Positions 26,583-35,715 are shown, counted from the stretch's first letter. The stretch: 64,000 nucleotides of DNA from Bacillota bacterium (GCA_021771915.1 JAETNY010000006.1:62001-126000); one strand, 5' to 3'. The notes: generated from the letters alone by a model not told the origin. Made by a program: numbers and translations.

Positions 26583-28343
26583 TTAAAGCACTTCCACCGC
26601 GTCAAAACGACAGCTGGCGGCGCAGTTGCCGCATTTAATGCACTTATCCATATCAATAACAAAAACTTCGCGCAGTTCGCCGCTGATAGCGCCCACCGGA
26701 CATTTACGCGCACAAAGTGAGCAGCCGCGGCACTTCTCCGGCTTAATATGATATTGCAGCAGCGGCCGACAGCTATGGCTGGGGCATTTATGTTCCTCAA
26801 TATGCGCACGGTATTCGTTCGCAAAATAACGGATTGTGCTAAGAGCCGGGTTGGGCGCAGAAGCCCCCAGGCCGCACAGAGAACCAGCCTGAATTTGCCG
26901 GCCTAAATCCTGCAAAAGTTCCACATCTCCCGGCTTGCCCTCGCCACGAGTAATACGCTCCAAAATCTCCAGCATGCGTTTTGTGCCAATACGGCAATGT
27001 ATGCACTTGCCGCAGCTTTCTTTCTGCGTAAAATCCAAAAAGAAGCGCGCCATATCCACCATACAGGTGCCCTCGTCCATAATAATCATGCCACCGCTGC
27101 CCATAATCGCACCGGTCTGGCTGATACTCTCATAGTCCACCGGCGTGTCCAAAAGGCTGGCCGGTATACAGCCGCCAGAGGGGCCGCCCATCTGCACCGC
27201 CTTAAACTCACCGTCGCCCTTAATGCCGCCGCCGATATCAAAAATAACCTCGCGCAGGGTTATACCCATTGGCACCTCCACCAAACCGCCGCGCTTGATT
27301 TTGCCAGCCAGCGCAAAAACCTTGGTGCCTTTGCTGGTTTCCGTACCCATAGCAGCAAAAGCCTCGCCACCGTTGTTGATAATCCAGGTCACATTGGCAA
27401 AAGTTTCCACATTATTAATATTGCTGGGGCGCTGCCAAAAACCTTTTTGCGCCGGGAACGGCGGTTTCAGACGCGGCATACCGCGCTCGCCCTCCAGAGA
27501 GGCCAGCAGCGCCGTTTCCTCACCACAAACAAAAGCCCCCGCGCCGGCTTTTATGTAAATATCAAAGTCCCAGCCGCTGCCAAAAATGTTCTGACCCAAA
27601 AAGCCACGCTCACGCGCCGCCTGCATAGCCAGTTCCAGCCTATGAATACTTAACGGATATTCCGCACGCACATAAATAACGCCCTGACTGCTGCCGATAG
27701 CCCGGGCCGCAATCGCCATGCCCTCCAAAACGCTGTGAGGGTCGCTTTCCAAAACGCTGCGGTCCATAAACGCGCCAGGGTCGCCCTCGTCAGCATTACA
27801 GATTACATATTTTATATCGCCCTCCGCCTTGCGGCAGGCGTCCCACTTAAACCAGGTGGGAAAACCAGCGCCGCCGCGGCCGCGCAGACCGGAAATCTTA
27901 ACCGTATCAATAATCTGTTCCGGCGTTAAATCACAAACCGCCTGACGCAGCGCCTGATAGCCGCCGCGCTCAATATAATGCTCAATGTTCTCCGGATCAA
28001 TCACGCCGCAGTTACGCAAAGCAATACGCTGCTGACTTTGCAGAAAATGCAGTTCATCAGACGTTAACAATAAATCCTCCTGCACCCGTCCGCCCAAAAC
28101 ATGCTCTGTGGCAATTCTGGCCGCTGCTGCCGCGTCCACCCGGCCATAAAACCAGTTCTGACCGGACTCCACATCAACAACCTCCACCAGCGGCTCCGCA
28201 AAACAAAGACCAATGCAGCCCGTGCGCTCACTGCGCAGAGTGGAGCCGGCCGCCGCCAAAGCTTCGTCCAGCGCCGCCTGCGTTTGCCGGGCGCCAGCCG
28301 CCATGCCGCAGCTGCCCAAACCAATTTTAACTCGCATTGCCAT
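26583..28343 (-). CDS. NuoF/HydB-like flavin and iron-sulfur subunit (StnB-like)
   Basis: A 586-residue NADH-binding subunit. Order of domains: thioredoxin-like 2Fe-2S domain with Cys12, Cys43 and Cys47; the FMN/NADH core with GLRGRGGAGFP (153-162) and CNADEGDPGAF; a 4Fe-4S site ESCGKCIHCRIG; and a C-terminal two-cluster ferredoxin domain (CRGCSLCARKCP and CIKCGNCAASC). This matches HydB of bifurcating hydrogenases and StnB. The ATG overlaps the stop region of the upstream gene (TAA directly before ATG) and AAGGAGG precedes it, so translation is coupled. Confidence 0.9.
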   Translation of the reverse strand: MAMRVKIGLGSCGMAAGARQTQAALDEALAAAGSTLRSERTGCIGLCFAEPLVEVVDVESGQNWFYGRVDAAAAARIATEHVLGGRVQEDLLLTSDELHFLQSQQRIALRNCGVIDPENIEHYIERGGYQALRQAVCDLTPEQIIDTVKISGLRGRGGAGFPTWFKWDACRKAEGDIKYVICNADEGDPGAFMDRSVLESDPHSVLEGMAIAARAIGSSQGVIYVRAEYPLSIHRLELAMQAARERGFLGQNIFGSGWDFDIYIKAGAGAFVCGEETALLASLEGERGMPRLKPPFPAQKGFWQRPSNINNVETFANVTWIINNGGEAFAAMGTETSKGTKVFALAGKIKRGGLVEVPMGITLREVIFDIGGGIKGDGEFKAVQMGGPSGGCIPASLLDTPVDYESISQTGAIMGSGGMIIMDEGTCMVDMARFFLDFTQKESCGKCIHCRIGTKRMLEILERITRGEGKPGDVELLQDLGRQIQAGSLCGLGASAPNPALSTIRYFANEYRAHIEEHKCPSHSCRPLLQYHIKPEKCRGCSLCARKCPVGAISGELREVFVIDMDKCIKCGNCAASCRFDAVEVL

Positions 28344-28832
28344 TTATTCCGCCTCCTTAGCAGCCAAATCATGCAAAACCTGACGCACCGAACTTGCCGT
28401 TAAATTGCCATAAACCTCGCCGTTAATCATCATAGCCGGCGCCAGAGAACAGCAACCCAAACAGGCAACATGCTTCAAAGTAAACAGGCCGTCGGCCGTG
28501 GTCTGACCGTCGGCAATACCCAACTCCTCGCTGATAACAGCGCTGATACTCTCCGCGCCATTAACGTGGCAGGCCGTACCCTGACAAAGCATAATCAGAT
28601 AACGCCCAACCGGCTCCAACCGAAACTGGGTGTAAAAGGAGGCCACGCCTAAAACCTTGGCCGGCGTAATTCCCGTGGCTCGGCTGATTTCAGCCAGCGC
28701 CGGCCGCGGCAGATAGCCGTAAAGTTCCTGCGTTTGCTGCAAAATTGTAATCAATGAACCCGGCTTGGCGGCACAAGCCGCCAAAACCGACTCCAGCGGC
28801 TGCAAATCAATTTCCGCCGCAATATTCGTCAT
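28344..28832 (-). CDS. NuoE/HydC-like 2Fe-2S subunit (StnA-like)
   Basis: A 162-residue thioredoxin-like ferredoxin subunit. Four cysteine ligands of the 2Fe-2S cluster are visible in CQGTAC and, about 40 residues later, CLGCC. The N-terminal helical half (LITILQQTQELYGYLP) is typical of NuoE. It is the first gene of the three-gene redox operon and lies 109 bases after the carB-dapF fusion in transcription order. In HydABC and Stn complexes this subunit pairs with the NuoF-like subunit to form the bifurcating core. Confidence 0.92.
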   Translation of the reverse strand: MTNIAAEIDLQPLESVLAACAAKPGSLITILQQTQELYGYLPRPALAEISRATGITPAKVLGVASFYTQFRLEPVGRYLIMLCQGTACHVNGAESISAVISEELGIADGQTTADGLFTLKHVACLGCCSLAPAMMINGEVYGNLTASSVRQVLHDLAAKEAE

Positions 28833-28941
28833 ATCAAACCCACCTTGATTTTCTTAATTTTTTTCTTCTATATAATATTACACTTCAAAATGGCATTTCT
28901 TTGCCCAAAATTTTGATTAATTTTCAACAAATATTTTCCGG

Positions 28942-31900
28942 CTATATTTCCACAACACCCTCAAACAATTTTTCGGCGCTGCCGGTCATGCTGATATTTT
29001 CCCCGTCATAGCTGATAATCAAATCGCCGCCTGGCTGCTTAACGGTAATTTCCTGGCCTTTCTCACAAAGACCATTCAAAACCGCCGCCACAACAGCCGC
29101 GCAGGAACCGGTGCCGCAGGCATTGGTATAACCATTGCCGCGCTCCCAAACGCGCATATATAGAATATCGCGGCTGAACACCTTAACAAACTCCACATTT
29201 ACGCGTTCCGGGAACCACTCATGGTGTTCAAAATGAGAACCGATTTTTTCCAGCTGCACAGCCTCCAAATCGTCAGTGAAAATAACCATATGCGGATTAC
29301 CAACTGAAAGGCAGGTCGCCATATAGGTCTGACCCAGAACCTCAATCGGCCGATTAATAAAGTCCTCGCCAGAAGCCAACATTGGCAGTGCCGCCGGCAC
29401 CAGCTGTGGTTTACCCATCAACACCGAAGCGCCCCAAACCTTGCCGTTGCGCTTAATCAGCTTCAGCCGTTTAATGCCATAATCAGTTTCAATACTGATT
29501 TCATCTTTCGGCACAATGCCATTATCATACAAATATTTACCCACACAGCGAATTGCGTTGCCGCCAATACCGCCGTTGGTGCCGTCCACATTGTAAACCT
29601 TAACGTAAACGTCCGCCTTGGCCGACGGGCAAATCATCACCACGCCATCGCCGCCAATGCCCCGGTTGCGCCGACACAAGCGCACCGCCAGTCCGGCCGG
29701 GTTATCCAGCTGCTGCTCCAGACAGTTAAAATAGATATAATCATTACCGCAGCTTTGCATTTTAGTAAACGGCAGCTTCACCAAATTCCGACGCAGATGG
29801 TTAATATCCACCAACTCAATACTTTCCTGCGTATACAAACTGCATAAGCTGTCAGCCAACACATTAGCTGTGTCAATAGAGGTCAGACAGGGAATACCCC
29901 TCTCCACCGCTTTGCGGCGAGTGATTACACTATCCTTTTGCGGATTGCGTCCCTTAGCCGAAGTAGAAATAAGATAATTCAGTTTTCCCTCCTCCATCAG
30001 CTTAACGGCATTTTCCGTGCCCTCATGAATTTTCTCCACAAACACCGCGTCGATGCCAGCCTCCTGCAAAACCTGTCTGGTGCCGGCCGTGGCGTAAATT
30101 TCAAAGCCCATGTCGGCAAATTTCTTTACCACATGCACAATCTCCGCCTTATCACGGTCATTCACCGTCACGAACAATCCGCCTTTCTGGTTCAAATTAT
30201 AACCGGCAGCCACCAAACCTTTATACATAGCCTCTTCAAAGTTGGAGCCAATACCCAAAACCTCACCGGTACTCTTCATTTCCGGCCCCAGCTGATTATC
30301 CACATTCAGCAGCTTTTCAAAGGAGAAAATCGGCACCTTAACCGCACAATAAACCGGCGTGGGATAAAGCCCCGTGCCATATCCCATATCGGCCAACTTT
30401 TCGCCCAACAGCGCCTTGGTAGCCAAATCCACCATCGGCACGCCCGTAACCTTACTCAAATAGGGAATGGTGCGCGAAGAACGCGGATTAACCTCAATCA
30501 CATACAGCTGATTATCTTTAATCAGGTACTGGATATTCACCAGACCGCGCGTTTCCAGCTCCACCGCCAGCTTGCGTGTGGTTTCAATAATCACCTGCAC
30601 CATATCATCATTAATATTGAAAGAGGGATAAACGGCAATGGAATCGCCGGAATGAACGCCGGTACGTTCCACATGCTCCATAATGCCAGGTATCAAAATA
30701 TCCTCGCCGTCACAGATAGCGTCAATTTCCAACTCAACGCCTTGCAGATATTTGTCGATAAGTACCAGATTATCCACATTCTGCTCCAGAATAATCGCCA
30801 TATATTCACGAATATCAGCCTCCGTAAAGGCAATAATCATATTCTGGCCGCCCAAAACGTATGAGGGACGCATCAACACCGGATAGCCAATGCGCTCCGC
30901 CACCGCCAGCGCTTCATCAATAGTTTTAACTGTTTCGCCCTTAGGACGCATAATATCAAGTTTAGTCAGCAACTCGTCAAAACGGCCGCGGTCTTCCGCC
31001 CGGTCAATGCTGTCGGCAGAAGTCCCCAAAATGCGAACACCCTGCTTATCCAAAAAATTAGTCAGTTTAATCGCCGTCTGACCGCCAAAAGCCACCACCA
31101 CGCCGTAGGGCTTTTCAGTGGCAATAATATTGCTCACATCTTCCTCTGTCAGCGGTTCAAAATAAAGCCTGTCCGCCGTATCGAAGTCAGTAGAAACGGT
31201 TTCTGGATTGTTATTAACAATTACCACTTCATAACCGGCGCTCTGCAAAGCCCAGACGCAATGTACTGAAGCATAGTCAAACTCAATACCCTGACCGATA
31301 CGAATAGGGCCTGAACCCAAAACCATCACCGTTGGCCTGGGGTTACTACGCTCCGCCAGGAACATTTCCGCTTCATTTTCCTCATCATAGGTAGAATAGA
31401 AATAAGGCGTTTCTGCCGCAAACTCGGCCGCGCAGGTATCAACCATTTTATAAACCGCCCGTGCCGGCTGCTGCACCGGCTGGCCGCTCAAAGCCTCAAT
31501 CACTTTATCCGGGAAACCCAAACGCTTGGCCGCCAGATACTGCTCCTGATTATAGCCGCCGCGCAAAGTGGCCTCCATTTGAGCAATATTGGCCAGCTTA
31601 TGCAGGAACCACATATCAATTTTAGTTATATCATAAATTTCGGTTAAAGCAACGCCCTGCTTAATCGCCTGATAGATAACAAACAGACGCTCATCAGTGC
31701 AGTTATGCAGTGCCGCCCGAATTTTCTCCGGTGACATCTCCAGCTGCCGGTGCGCGTTCAAATCGCTCAAACCAATTTCCGCCCCACGCACAGCTTTCAT
31801 CAAAGCCTGCTCAAAATTCAAACCAATAGCCATAACCTCGCCGGTGGCCTTCATCTGCGTGCCCAAATCACGCTTGGCATAAACAAATTTATCAAATGGC

Positions 31901-32979
31901 CACTTGGGGAATTTAACCACCACATAATCCAGCGTCGGTTCAAAAGCCGCCGCCGTTTTACCAGTAACGGCGTTTCTAATCTCGTCCAGAGTATAGCCAA
32001 TCGCAATTTTGGTAGCAACTTTGGCAATCGGATAACCAGTGGCCTTGGAAGCCAGCGCTGAAGAGCGCGAAACACGTGGATTAACCTCAATTACCGCATA
32101 TTCAAAGCTGTTGGGATTAAGCGCAAACTGACAGTTACAGCCGCCCTCAACCTCCAGTTCATTAATAATATCCAAAGCCGCCGTGCGCAGCATCTGATAT
32201 TCTTTATCAGAAAGAGTTACCGCCGGAGCAATTACAATGCTGTCGCCGGTATGCACGCCAACCGGGTCAAAGTTCTCCATCGAGCAAATAGTAATATTAT
32301 TGCCCTTGCTATCGCGCATAACTTCAAACTCAATTTCTTTCCAGCCAGCCACAGATTTTTCCAGCAAAATCTGATTAATCGGGGACAGACGCAGGCCGTT
32401 ATCAGCAATTTCTCGCAATTCCGCCTCATTATTAACAATACCGCCGCCACTGCCGCCCAGCGTAAAGGCGGGACGCACAATTACCGGATATTGCAGCTTT
32501 TCCGCCAACACCACAGCGTCTTCCACCGTGGTTACAATATCCGAGGGAATACAGGGCTGACCAATTTTCAGCATAGTTTCCTTAAAAAGCTGACGATCCT
32601 CGGCGCGCTCAATCGTATCCGGACGAGCGCCCAGCAAACGCACATTATTAGCCGCCAAAAAGCCCTCCTTGGCCAGCTGCATGGAAAGCGTCAGACCGGT
32701 TTGGCCGCCCAGCGTGGAAAGAATACTATCCGGCTTTTCTTTCAGAATAATACGCTTCAAAACAGGCAGAGTCAGCGGCTCAATATAAATTTTATCAGCC
32801 ATGGCGCTGTCAGTCATAATTGTGGCTGGGTTGGAATTAACCAGAACCACCTCCAAGCCGTCCTCTTTCAGCGCCCGACAAGCCTGGGTGCCTGCATAAT
32901 CAAATTCGGCCGCCTGGCCAATCACAATCGGGCCGGAGCCAATCACTAAAACCTTTTTTATCCCGGAATTTAATGGCAT
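28942..32979 (-). CDS. carB: Fusion of carbamoyl-phosphate synthase large subunit (CarB) and a DapF-like domain
   Basis: One uninterrupted frame of 1345 residues. Residues 1 to about 1070 are a full CarB: two ATP-grasp halves, each with its EFDYA signature (GQAAEFDYAGTQACRAL; GIEFDYASVHCVWAL), and the C-terminal allosteric MGS domain ending VELVDINHLRRN. From about 1072 (VKLPFTKMQSCGNDY) to the end is a complete-length diaminopimelate epimerase fold with NVDGT, VGNPH, ERVN, WERG and ACGTGS. CarB makes carbamoyl phosphate with CarA, encoded 14 bases upstream. In the DapF part the usual catalytic Cys before GNxxRC reads Gly (GGIGGNAIRC), read at 29560-29620, while the second catalytic Cys (ACGTG) is kept. 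Whether the DapF domain works as an epimerase is therefore doubtful. Confidence 0.95.
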   Translation of the reverse strand: MPLNSGIKKVLVIGSGPIVIGQAAEFDYAGTQACRALKEDGLEVVLVNSNPATIMTDSAMADKIYIEPLTLPVLKRIILKEKPDSILSTLGGQTGLTLSMQLAKEGFLAANNVRLLGARPDTIERAEDRQLFKETMLKIGQPCIPSDIVTTVEDAVVLAEKLQYPVIVRPAFTLGGSGGGIVNNEAELREIADNGLRLSPINQILLEKSVAGWKEIEFEVMRDSKGNNITICSMENFDPVGVHTGDSIVIAPAVTLSDKEYQMLRTAALDIINELEVEGGCNCQFALNPNSFEYAVIEVNPRVSRSSALASKATGYPIAKVATKIAIGYTLDEIRNAVTGKTAAAFEPTLDYVVVKFPKWPFDKFVYAKRDLGTQMKATGEVMAIGLNFEQALMKAVRGAEIGLSDLNAHRQLEMSPEKIRAALHNCTDERLFVIYQAIKQGVALTEIYDITKIDMWFLHKLANIAQMEATLRGGYNQEQYLAAKRLGFPDKVIEALSGQPVQQPARAVYKMVDTCAAEFAAETPYFYSTYDEENEAEMFLAERSNPRPTVMVLGSGPIRIGQGIEFDYASVHCVWALQSAGYEVVIVNNNPETVSTDFDTADRLYFEPLTEEDVSNIIATEKPYGVVVAFGGQTAIKLTNFLDKQGVRILGTSADSIDRAEDRGRFDELLTKLDIMRPKGETVKTIDEALAVAERIGYPVLMRPSYVLGGQNMIIAFTEADIREYMAIILEQNVDNLVLIDKYLQGVELEIDAICDGEDILIPGIMEHVERTGVHSGDSIAVYPSFNINDDMVQVIIETTRKLAVELETRGLVNIQYLIKDNQLYVIEVNPRSSRTIPYLSKVTGVPMVDLATKALLGEKLADMGYGTGLYPTPVYCAVKVPIFSFEKLLNVDNQLGPEMKSTGEVLGIGSNFEEAMYKGLVAAGYNLNQKGGLFVTVNDRDKAEIVHVVKKFADMGFEIYATAGTRQVLQEAGIDAVFVEKIHEGTENAVKLMEEGKLNYLISTSAKGRNPQKDSVITRRKAVERGIPCLTSIDTANVLADSLCSLYTQESIELVDINHLRRNLVKLPFTKMQSCGNDYIYFNCLEQQLDNPAGLAVRLCRRNRGIGGDGVVMICPSAKADVYVKVYNVDGTNGGIGGNAIRCVGKYLYDNGIVPKDEISIETDYGIKRLKLIKRNGKVWGASVLMGKPQLVPAALPMLASGEDFINRPIEVLGQTYMATCLSVGNPHMVIFTDDLEAVQLEKIGSHFEHHEWFPERVNVEFVKVFSRDILYMRVWERGNGYTNACGTGSCAAVVAAVLNGLCEKGQEITVKQPGGDLIISYDGENISMTGSAEKLFEGVVEI

Positions 32980-32993
32980 ATTCTTTTCCTCCC

Positions 32994-34091
32994 CTATTTC
33001 TGCGCCGCTTTATCAGCATTTTCCGCCAAACTGGTGTCAATCATCTTCATAAATCTATCAAACAAAAAACCTGCGTCCAGTGGACCAGCCGCCGCTTCCG
33101 GGTGGAACTGCACCGAAAATGCCGGCTTGTCCAGATAATCAATACCCTCGCAGGAGCCGTCGTTAGCATTAATATAACGCAGCTTTGCTACCTCTGGCAG
33201 AGTATCATTCAACACTTCATAACCATGGTTCTGGCAGGAGATGAAAACCTGACCGGTCAGCAAATCCTTAATCGGTTGATTAGCGCCGCGGTGGCCATAA
33301 TGCAGCTTGCCGGTTTTCGCACCAGAAGCCAACGCCAGAAGCTGATGCCCCATACAAATGCCGAACATTGGTATGTTAGAGACAAGCAGCTTTTGCAACT
33401 CCGCCACAATCGATATATTATCCGCCGGGTCCCCCGGGCCGTTAGAAAGCATGATACCCTGCGGCTGTTGAGCCAAAATCTGCTCCGCCGTGCTGTCTGC
33501 CGGCATGTTAATAACCTCACAACCATGCTTAACCAGATTTTGAGTAATACTATTTTTAGCGCCAAAGTCCCAAAGCACCACACGCCTGCCGCTGCCCACC
33601 GGCGCTTTATCGCGGCTGGTCATGGAATTTACAGCGTCTTTCAGTTTATAAGCCTTAATTTCTGCCAGAACCTCCGGCGTAACCTCCGGATTGCTGGTAA
33701 TTTTAGCGTTCATAACACCTTTTTCCCGAATAATTCGCGTCAAAGCCCGTGTATCAATACCATACAAACCTACGATATGATTTTCCACTAAAAAAGTGTC
33801 AAGATTGCCCTCCATACGGAAATTAGAAGGCTCCTGGCACCATTCACGAACAATATAAGCACAAAGGTGTGGTTTCGTGCTTTCAAAATCAGCAGGAATA
33901 ACCCCATAATTGCCAATCAATGGAAATGTCTGGATAACCATTTGCCCATAAAAACTTGGGTCGGTCAGTGTTTCCAAATAACCAACCATAGCCGTGGTAA
34001 AGACCAGCTCACCCATAACCTCGCCCTGCCAGCCAAAAGACTTACCAGCGAACACACGACCATTCTCTAAAATCAGATATAAATCCTGCAC
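32994..34091 (-). CDS. carA: Carbamoyl-phosphate synthase small (glutamine amidotransferase) subunit
   Basis: CarA hydrolyses glutamine and passes ammonia to CarB for pyrimidine and arginine synthesis. The N-terminal CarA domain (LILENGRVFAGKSFG) precedes a class I amidotransferase with Cys in GICMGHQ and the His/Glu pair in QFHPEA. The start chosen is GTG at 34091, 8 bases after AGGAG; it gives 365 residues, the usual length, whereas the frame opens 21 codons earlier without homology. Transcription starts from a consensus promoter at 34163-34192 with a leader of about 65 bases and no visible attenuator. Confidence 0.97.
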   Translation of the reverse strand: MQDLYLILENGRVFAGKSFGWQGEVMGELVFTTAMVGYLETLTDPSFYGQMVIQTFPLIGNYGVIPADFESTKPHLCAYIVREWCQEPSNFRMEGNLDTFLVENHIVGLYGIDTRALTRIIREKGVMNAKITSNPEVTPEVLAEIKAYKLKDAVNSMTSRDKAPVGSGRRVVLWDFGAKNSITQNLVKHGCEVINMPADSTAEQILAQQPQGIMLSNGPGDPADNISIVAELQKLLVSNIPMFGICMGHQLLALASGAKTGKLHYGHRGANQPIKDLLTGQVFISCQNHGYEVLNDTLPEVAKLRYINANDGSCEGIDYLDKPAFSVQFHPEAAAGPLDAGFLFDRFMKMIDTSLAENADKAAQK

Positions 34092-34162
34092 AAACCTCAC
34101 TCCTGTCAATGTTTTATAAATTGCAGATTTAGAATTGCAAAAAATTAACTCCAAATTGATTT

Positions 34163-34192
34163 ATTATACCATATGAAGATGTTTTTTGTCAA
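34163..34192 (-). promoter_or_regulatory. Promoter for carA-carB-dapF
   Basis: A perfect TTGACA (34187-34192) and perfect TATAAT (34163-34168) are separated by 18 bases on the minus strand. Confidence 0.88.
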
Positions 34193-34221
34193 TCCCAATC
34201 TAATTTTTCAAGCAGACAATA

Positions 34222-34252
34222 GAACAGGCTCACCATCAAGATGAGCCCGTTC
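34222..34252. terminator. Hairpin after the HTH membrane gene
   Basis: An 11-bp inverted repeat with one mismatch (34222-34232 with 34242-34252) encloses a 9-base loop right after the HTH gene stop. It lacks a long U-tract on the minus strand, so it is a weak terminator or a processing hairpin. Confidence 0.5.
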
Positions 34253-34268
34253 TTAAATCATTTTTTAT

Positions 34269-34919
34269 TTATTTTTTGAGAAAATTTTTAAAAACCATGC
34301 CCAACAACACGCCAACCATTGAACAGGCAAAACCCGGCAAAATGATATCCATATCAAGATATGGCAATATAATACCATGTCTGCTATCCGAAATATGCAC
34401 AATAACCATGGAAAGGTAATATGTCAGCCAGGAAACCAGCAAATGCATTGCAGCAAAGAAACACGGCATCAGCCATTTGTAAATCCCCCAATCATCATCA
34501 TGGCCGATAAATATGGAAATAATAAGCGTGCAGACATATAAAACCATATTCAGAACCCCAAAAGGATAGCTACTAAAATTGCTGTCAAAGCAGCTGCCCA
34601 GCCAAAAAGCGATAACCGTCATCGCCCAGATAATTAAATAAACCCCGATTAAAACGCGCCGGAAAAGTCGCTGACCGCTTTTCACCGTATTAGTACTTTC
34701 TTCCAGATGTTCAATCATTTTTCTATCCTCCATTAACAAATCGTCCAAACTAATGGCATAAATTTTGCTCAAGGCTATAAGATTGATAATATCCGGATAT
34801 GAACGGTTATTCTCCCAGTTTGAAATAGTCTGCCGGCTAACCCCCAACTGCTCCGCCAGATTTTCCTGCGTCAGCTTCTGTTCGTTTCTAGCCTGTTTAA
34901 GTCTATCCCCTATTTCCAT
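34269..34919 (-). CDS. Cro/CI-type HTH regulator with a membrane domain
   Basis: Residues 1-65 form an HTH_3 domain (LTQENLAEQLGVSRQTISNWENNRSYP). A linker is followed by four hydrophobic segments (near residues 88-108, 120-140, 150-172 and 190-212), so the regulator sits in the membrane. Such HTH-plus-membrane proteins are common in Bacillota, usually next to exporters or stress genes, and their signals are mostly unknown. GGAGG precedes the ATG. An inverted repeat at 34983-35012, upstream of its promoter, might be its operator. The lysE-like gene is upstream. Confidence 0.85.
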   Translation of the reverse strand: MEIGDRLKQARNEQKLTQENLAEQLGVSRQTISNWENNRSYPDIINLIALSKIYAISLDDLLMEDRKMIEHLEESTNTVKSGQRLFRRVLIGVYLIIWAMTVIAFWLGSCFDSNFSSYPFGVLNMVLYVCTLIISIFIGHDDDWGIYKWLMPCFFAAMHLLVSWLTYYLSMVIVHISDSRHGIILPYLDMDIILPGFACSMVGVLLGMVFKNFLKK

Positions 34920-34944
34920 GCTTATACCTCCAAGCCTGCTGTCG

Positions 34945-34973
34945 ATTATAACGCTTTTGCCGGTCAGCGTCCA
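34945..34973 (-). promoter_or_regulatory. Promoter for the HTH membrane gene
   Basis: TGGACG (34968-34973) and TATAAT (34945-34950) are 17 bases apart on the minus strand, 26 bases before the start codon. Confidence 0.6.
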
Positions 34974-34982
34974 GCAAATATG

Positions 34983-35012
34983 TTTGACAACCAGCTTTTT
35001 TGTGCTGTCAAA
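34983..35012. repeat. Inverted repeat upstream of the HTH gene promoter
   Basis: TTTGACA (34983-34989) and TGTCAAA (35006-35012) form 7-bp arms, with further complementary AGC/GCT inside. It could be an operator for the HTH regulator or a hairpin in RNA. Confidence 0.4.
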
Positions 35013-35033
35013 ATCCTTTTACATCTGGATTTT
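35010..35033 (-). terminator. Terminator after the LysE family gene
   Basis: AAAATCC (35010-35016) pairs with GGATTTT (35027-35033) immediately after the stop codon; the U-tract on the minus strand is within the stem. It partly overlaps the neighbouring inverted repeat. Confidence 0.45.
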
Positions 35034-35651
35034 TTATAATATTTCCAGCAAATTCAGAAAATTCAGCAGCAGCTTGCCGGCATAAAACAGAATGACCACA
35101 CCGCAAAGCAAATTAATCAGCCGCAGCACCTTAGCGTCAAATCTGGTACGAAAAATCGAAACAATCATCGTCAGGCTCAAAAACCAAAACAGGCTGGCCG
35201 AAACCACGCCCTCAATAAAAGACAGACTCTGCCCAGCCGGTAAACTGGCCTGAAATGCGCCCAACATCATGGTGCCGTCAATCAGCGCCTGCGGATTAAA
35301 CCAGGTTACCACACAAGCCGTGGCAATAGTCTGGCGAATTGAGGGCATTTCTGCGCTCAAAGCAACCTCCGGCGGTTTAGCACGCAACAGTCCCAGCCCA
35401 ATCCAGCCAACCACCAGACTCCCTGCTAACAAAATCAGCATTTGCAGCCAAACAAAACGCTGCATAACAGCGCCAACACCAAAAAAGCAGGCCAAAGACA
35501 AAACCGCGTCAAAAAACAGCACAATCAATGCTGTCAAAAAGGCTCGGCGACGCCGACAGCTTAAGGCCGAATTAATAATAAACAAATTTTGCAGTCCCAA
35601 CGGCGCGGAATAAGCCAGTCCAACGCTGAACCCCTGCCAAAAATATAACAT
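35034..35651 (-). CDS. LysE/RhtB family amino acid exporter
   Basis: A 205-residue membrane protein with six hydrophobic segments and the family motif YSAPLGLQNLFIINSAL at residues 12-28. LysE/ArgO-type proteins export basic or other amino acids. The second half has TWFNPQALIDG, also typical of this family. The ATG at 35651 starts the homology; the frame runs on 32 codons upstream over a hairpin region. The SD AAGGAG is rather far (13 bases) from this ATG. The exported substrate cannot be told. Neighbours are a membrane HTH regulator and rny. Confidence 0.85.
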   Translation of the reverse strand: MLYFWQGFSVGLAYSAPLGLQNLFIINSALSCRRRRAFLTALIVLFFDAVLSLACFFGVGAVMQRFVWLQMLILLAGSLVVGWIGLGLLRAKPPEVALSAEMPSIRQTIATACVVTWFNPQALIDGTMMLGAFQASLPAGQSLSFIEGVVSASLFWFLSLTMIVSIFRTRFDAKVLRLINLLCGVVILFYAGKLLLNFLNLLEIL

Positions 35652-35677
35652 ATTATAAAATGTTCTCCTTATACAAT

Positions 35678-35709
35678 AAAGCCGCCCATGCAGATACAAA
35701 GACGGCTTT
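35678..35709 (-). promoter_or_regulatory. Hairpin in the LysE gene leader
   Basis: AAAGCCG (35678-35684) and CGGCTTT (35703-35709) pair around an 18-base loop just before the ribosome-binding site of the lysE-like gene and after the rny terminator. It may regulate translation or attenuate readthrough. Confidence 0.4.
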
Positions 35710-35715
35710 AACAAA

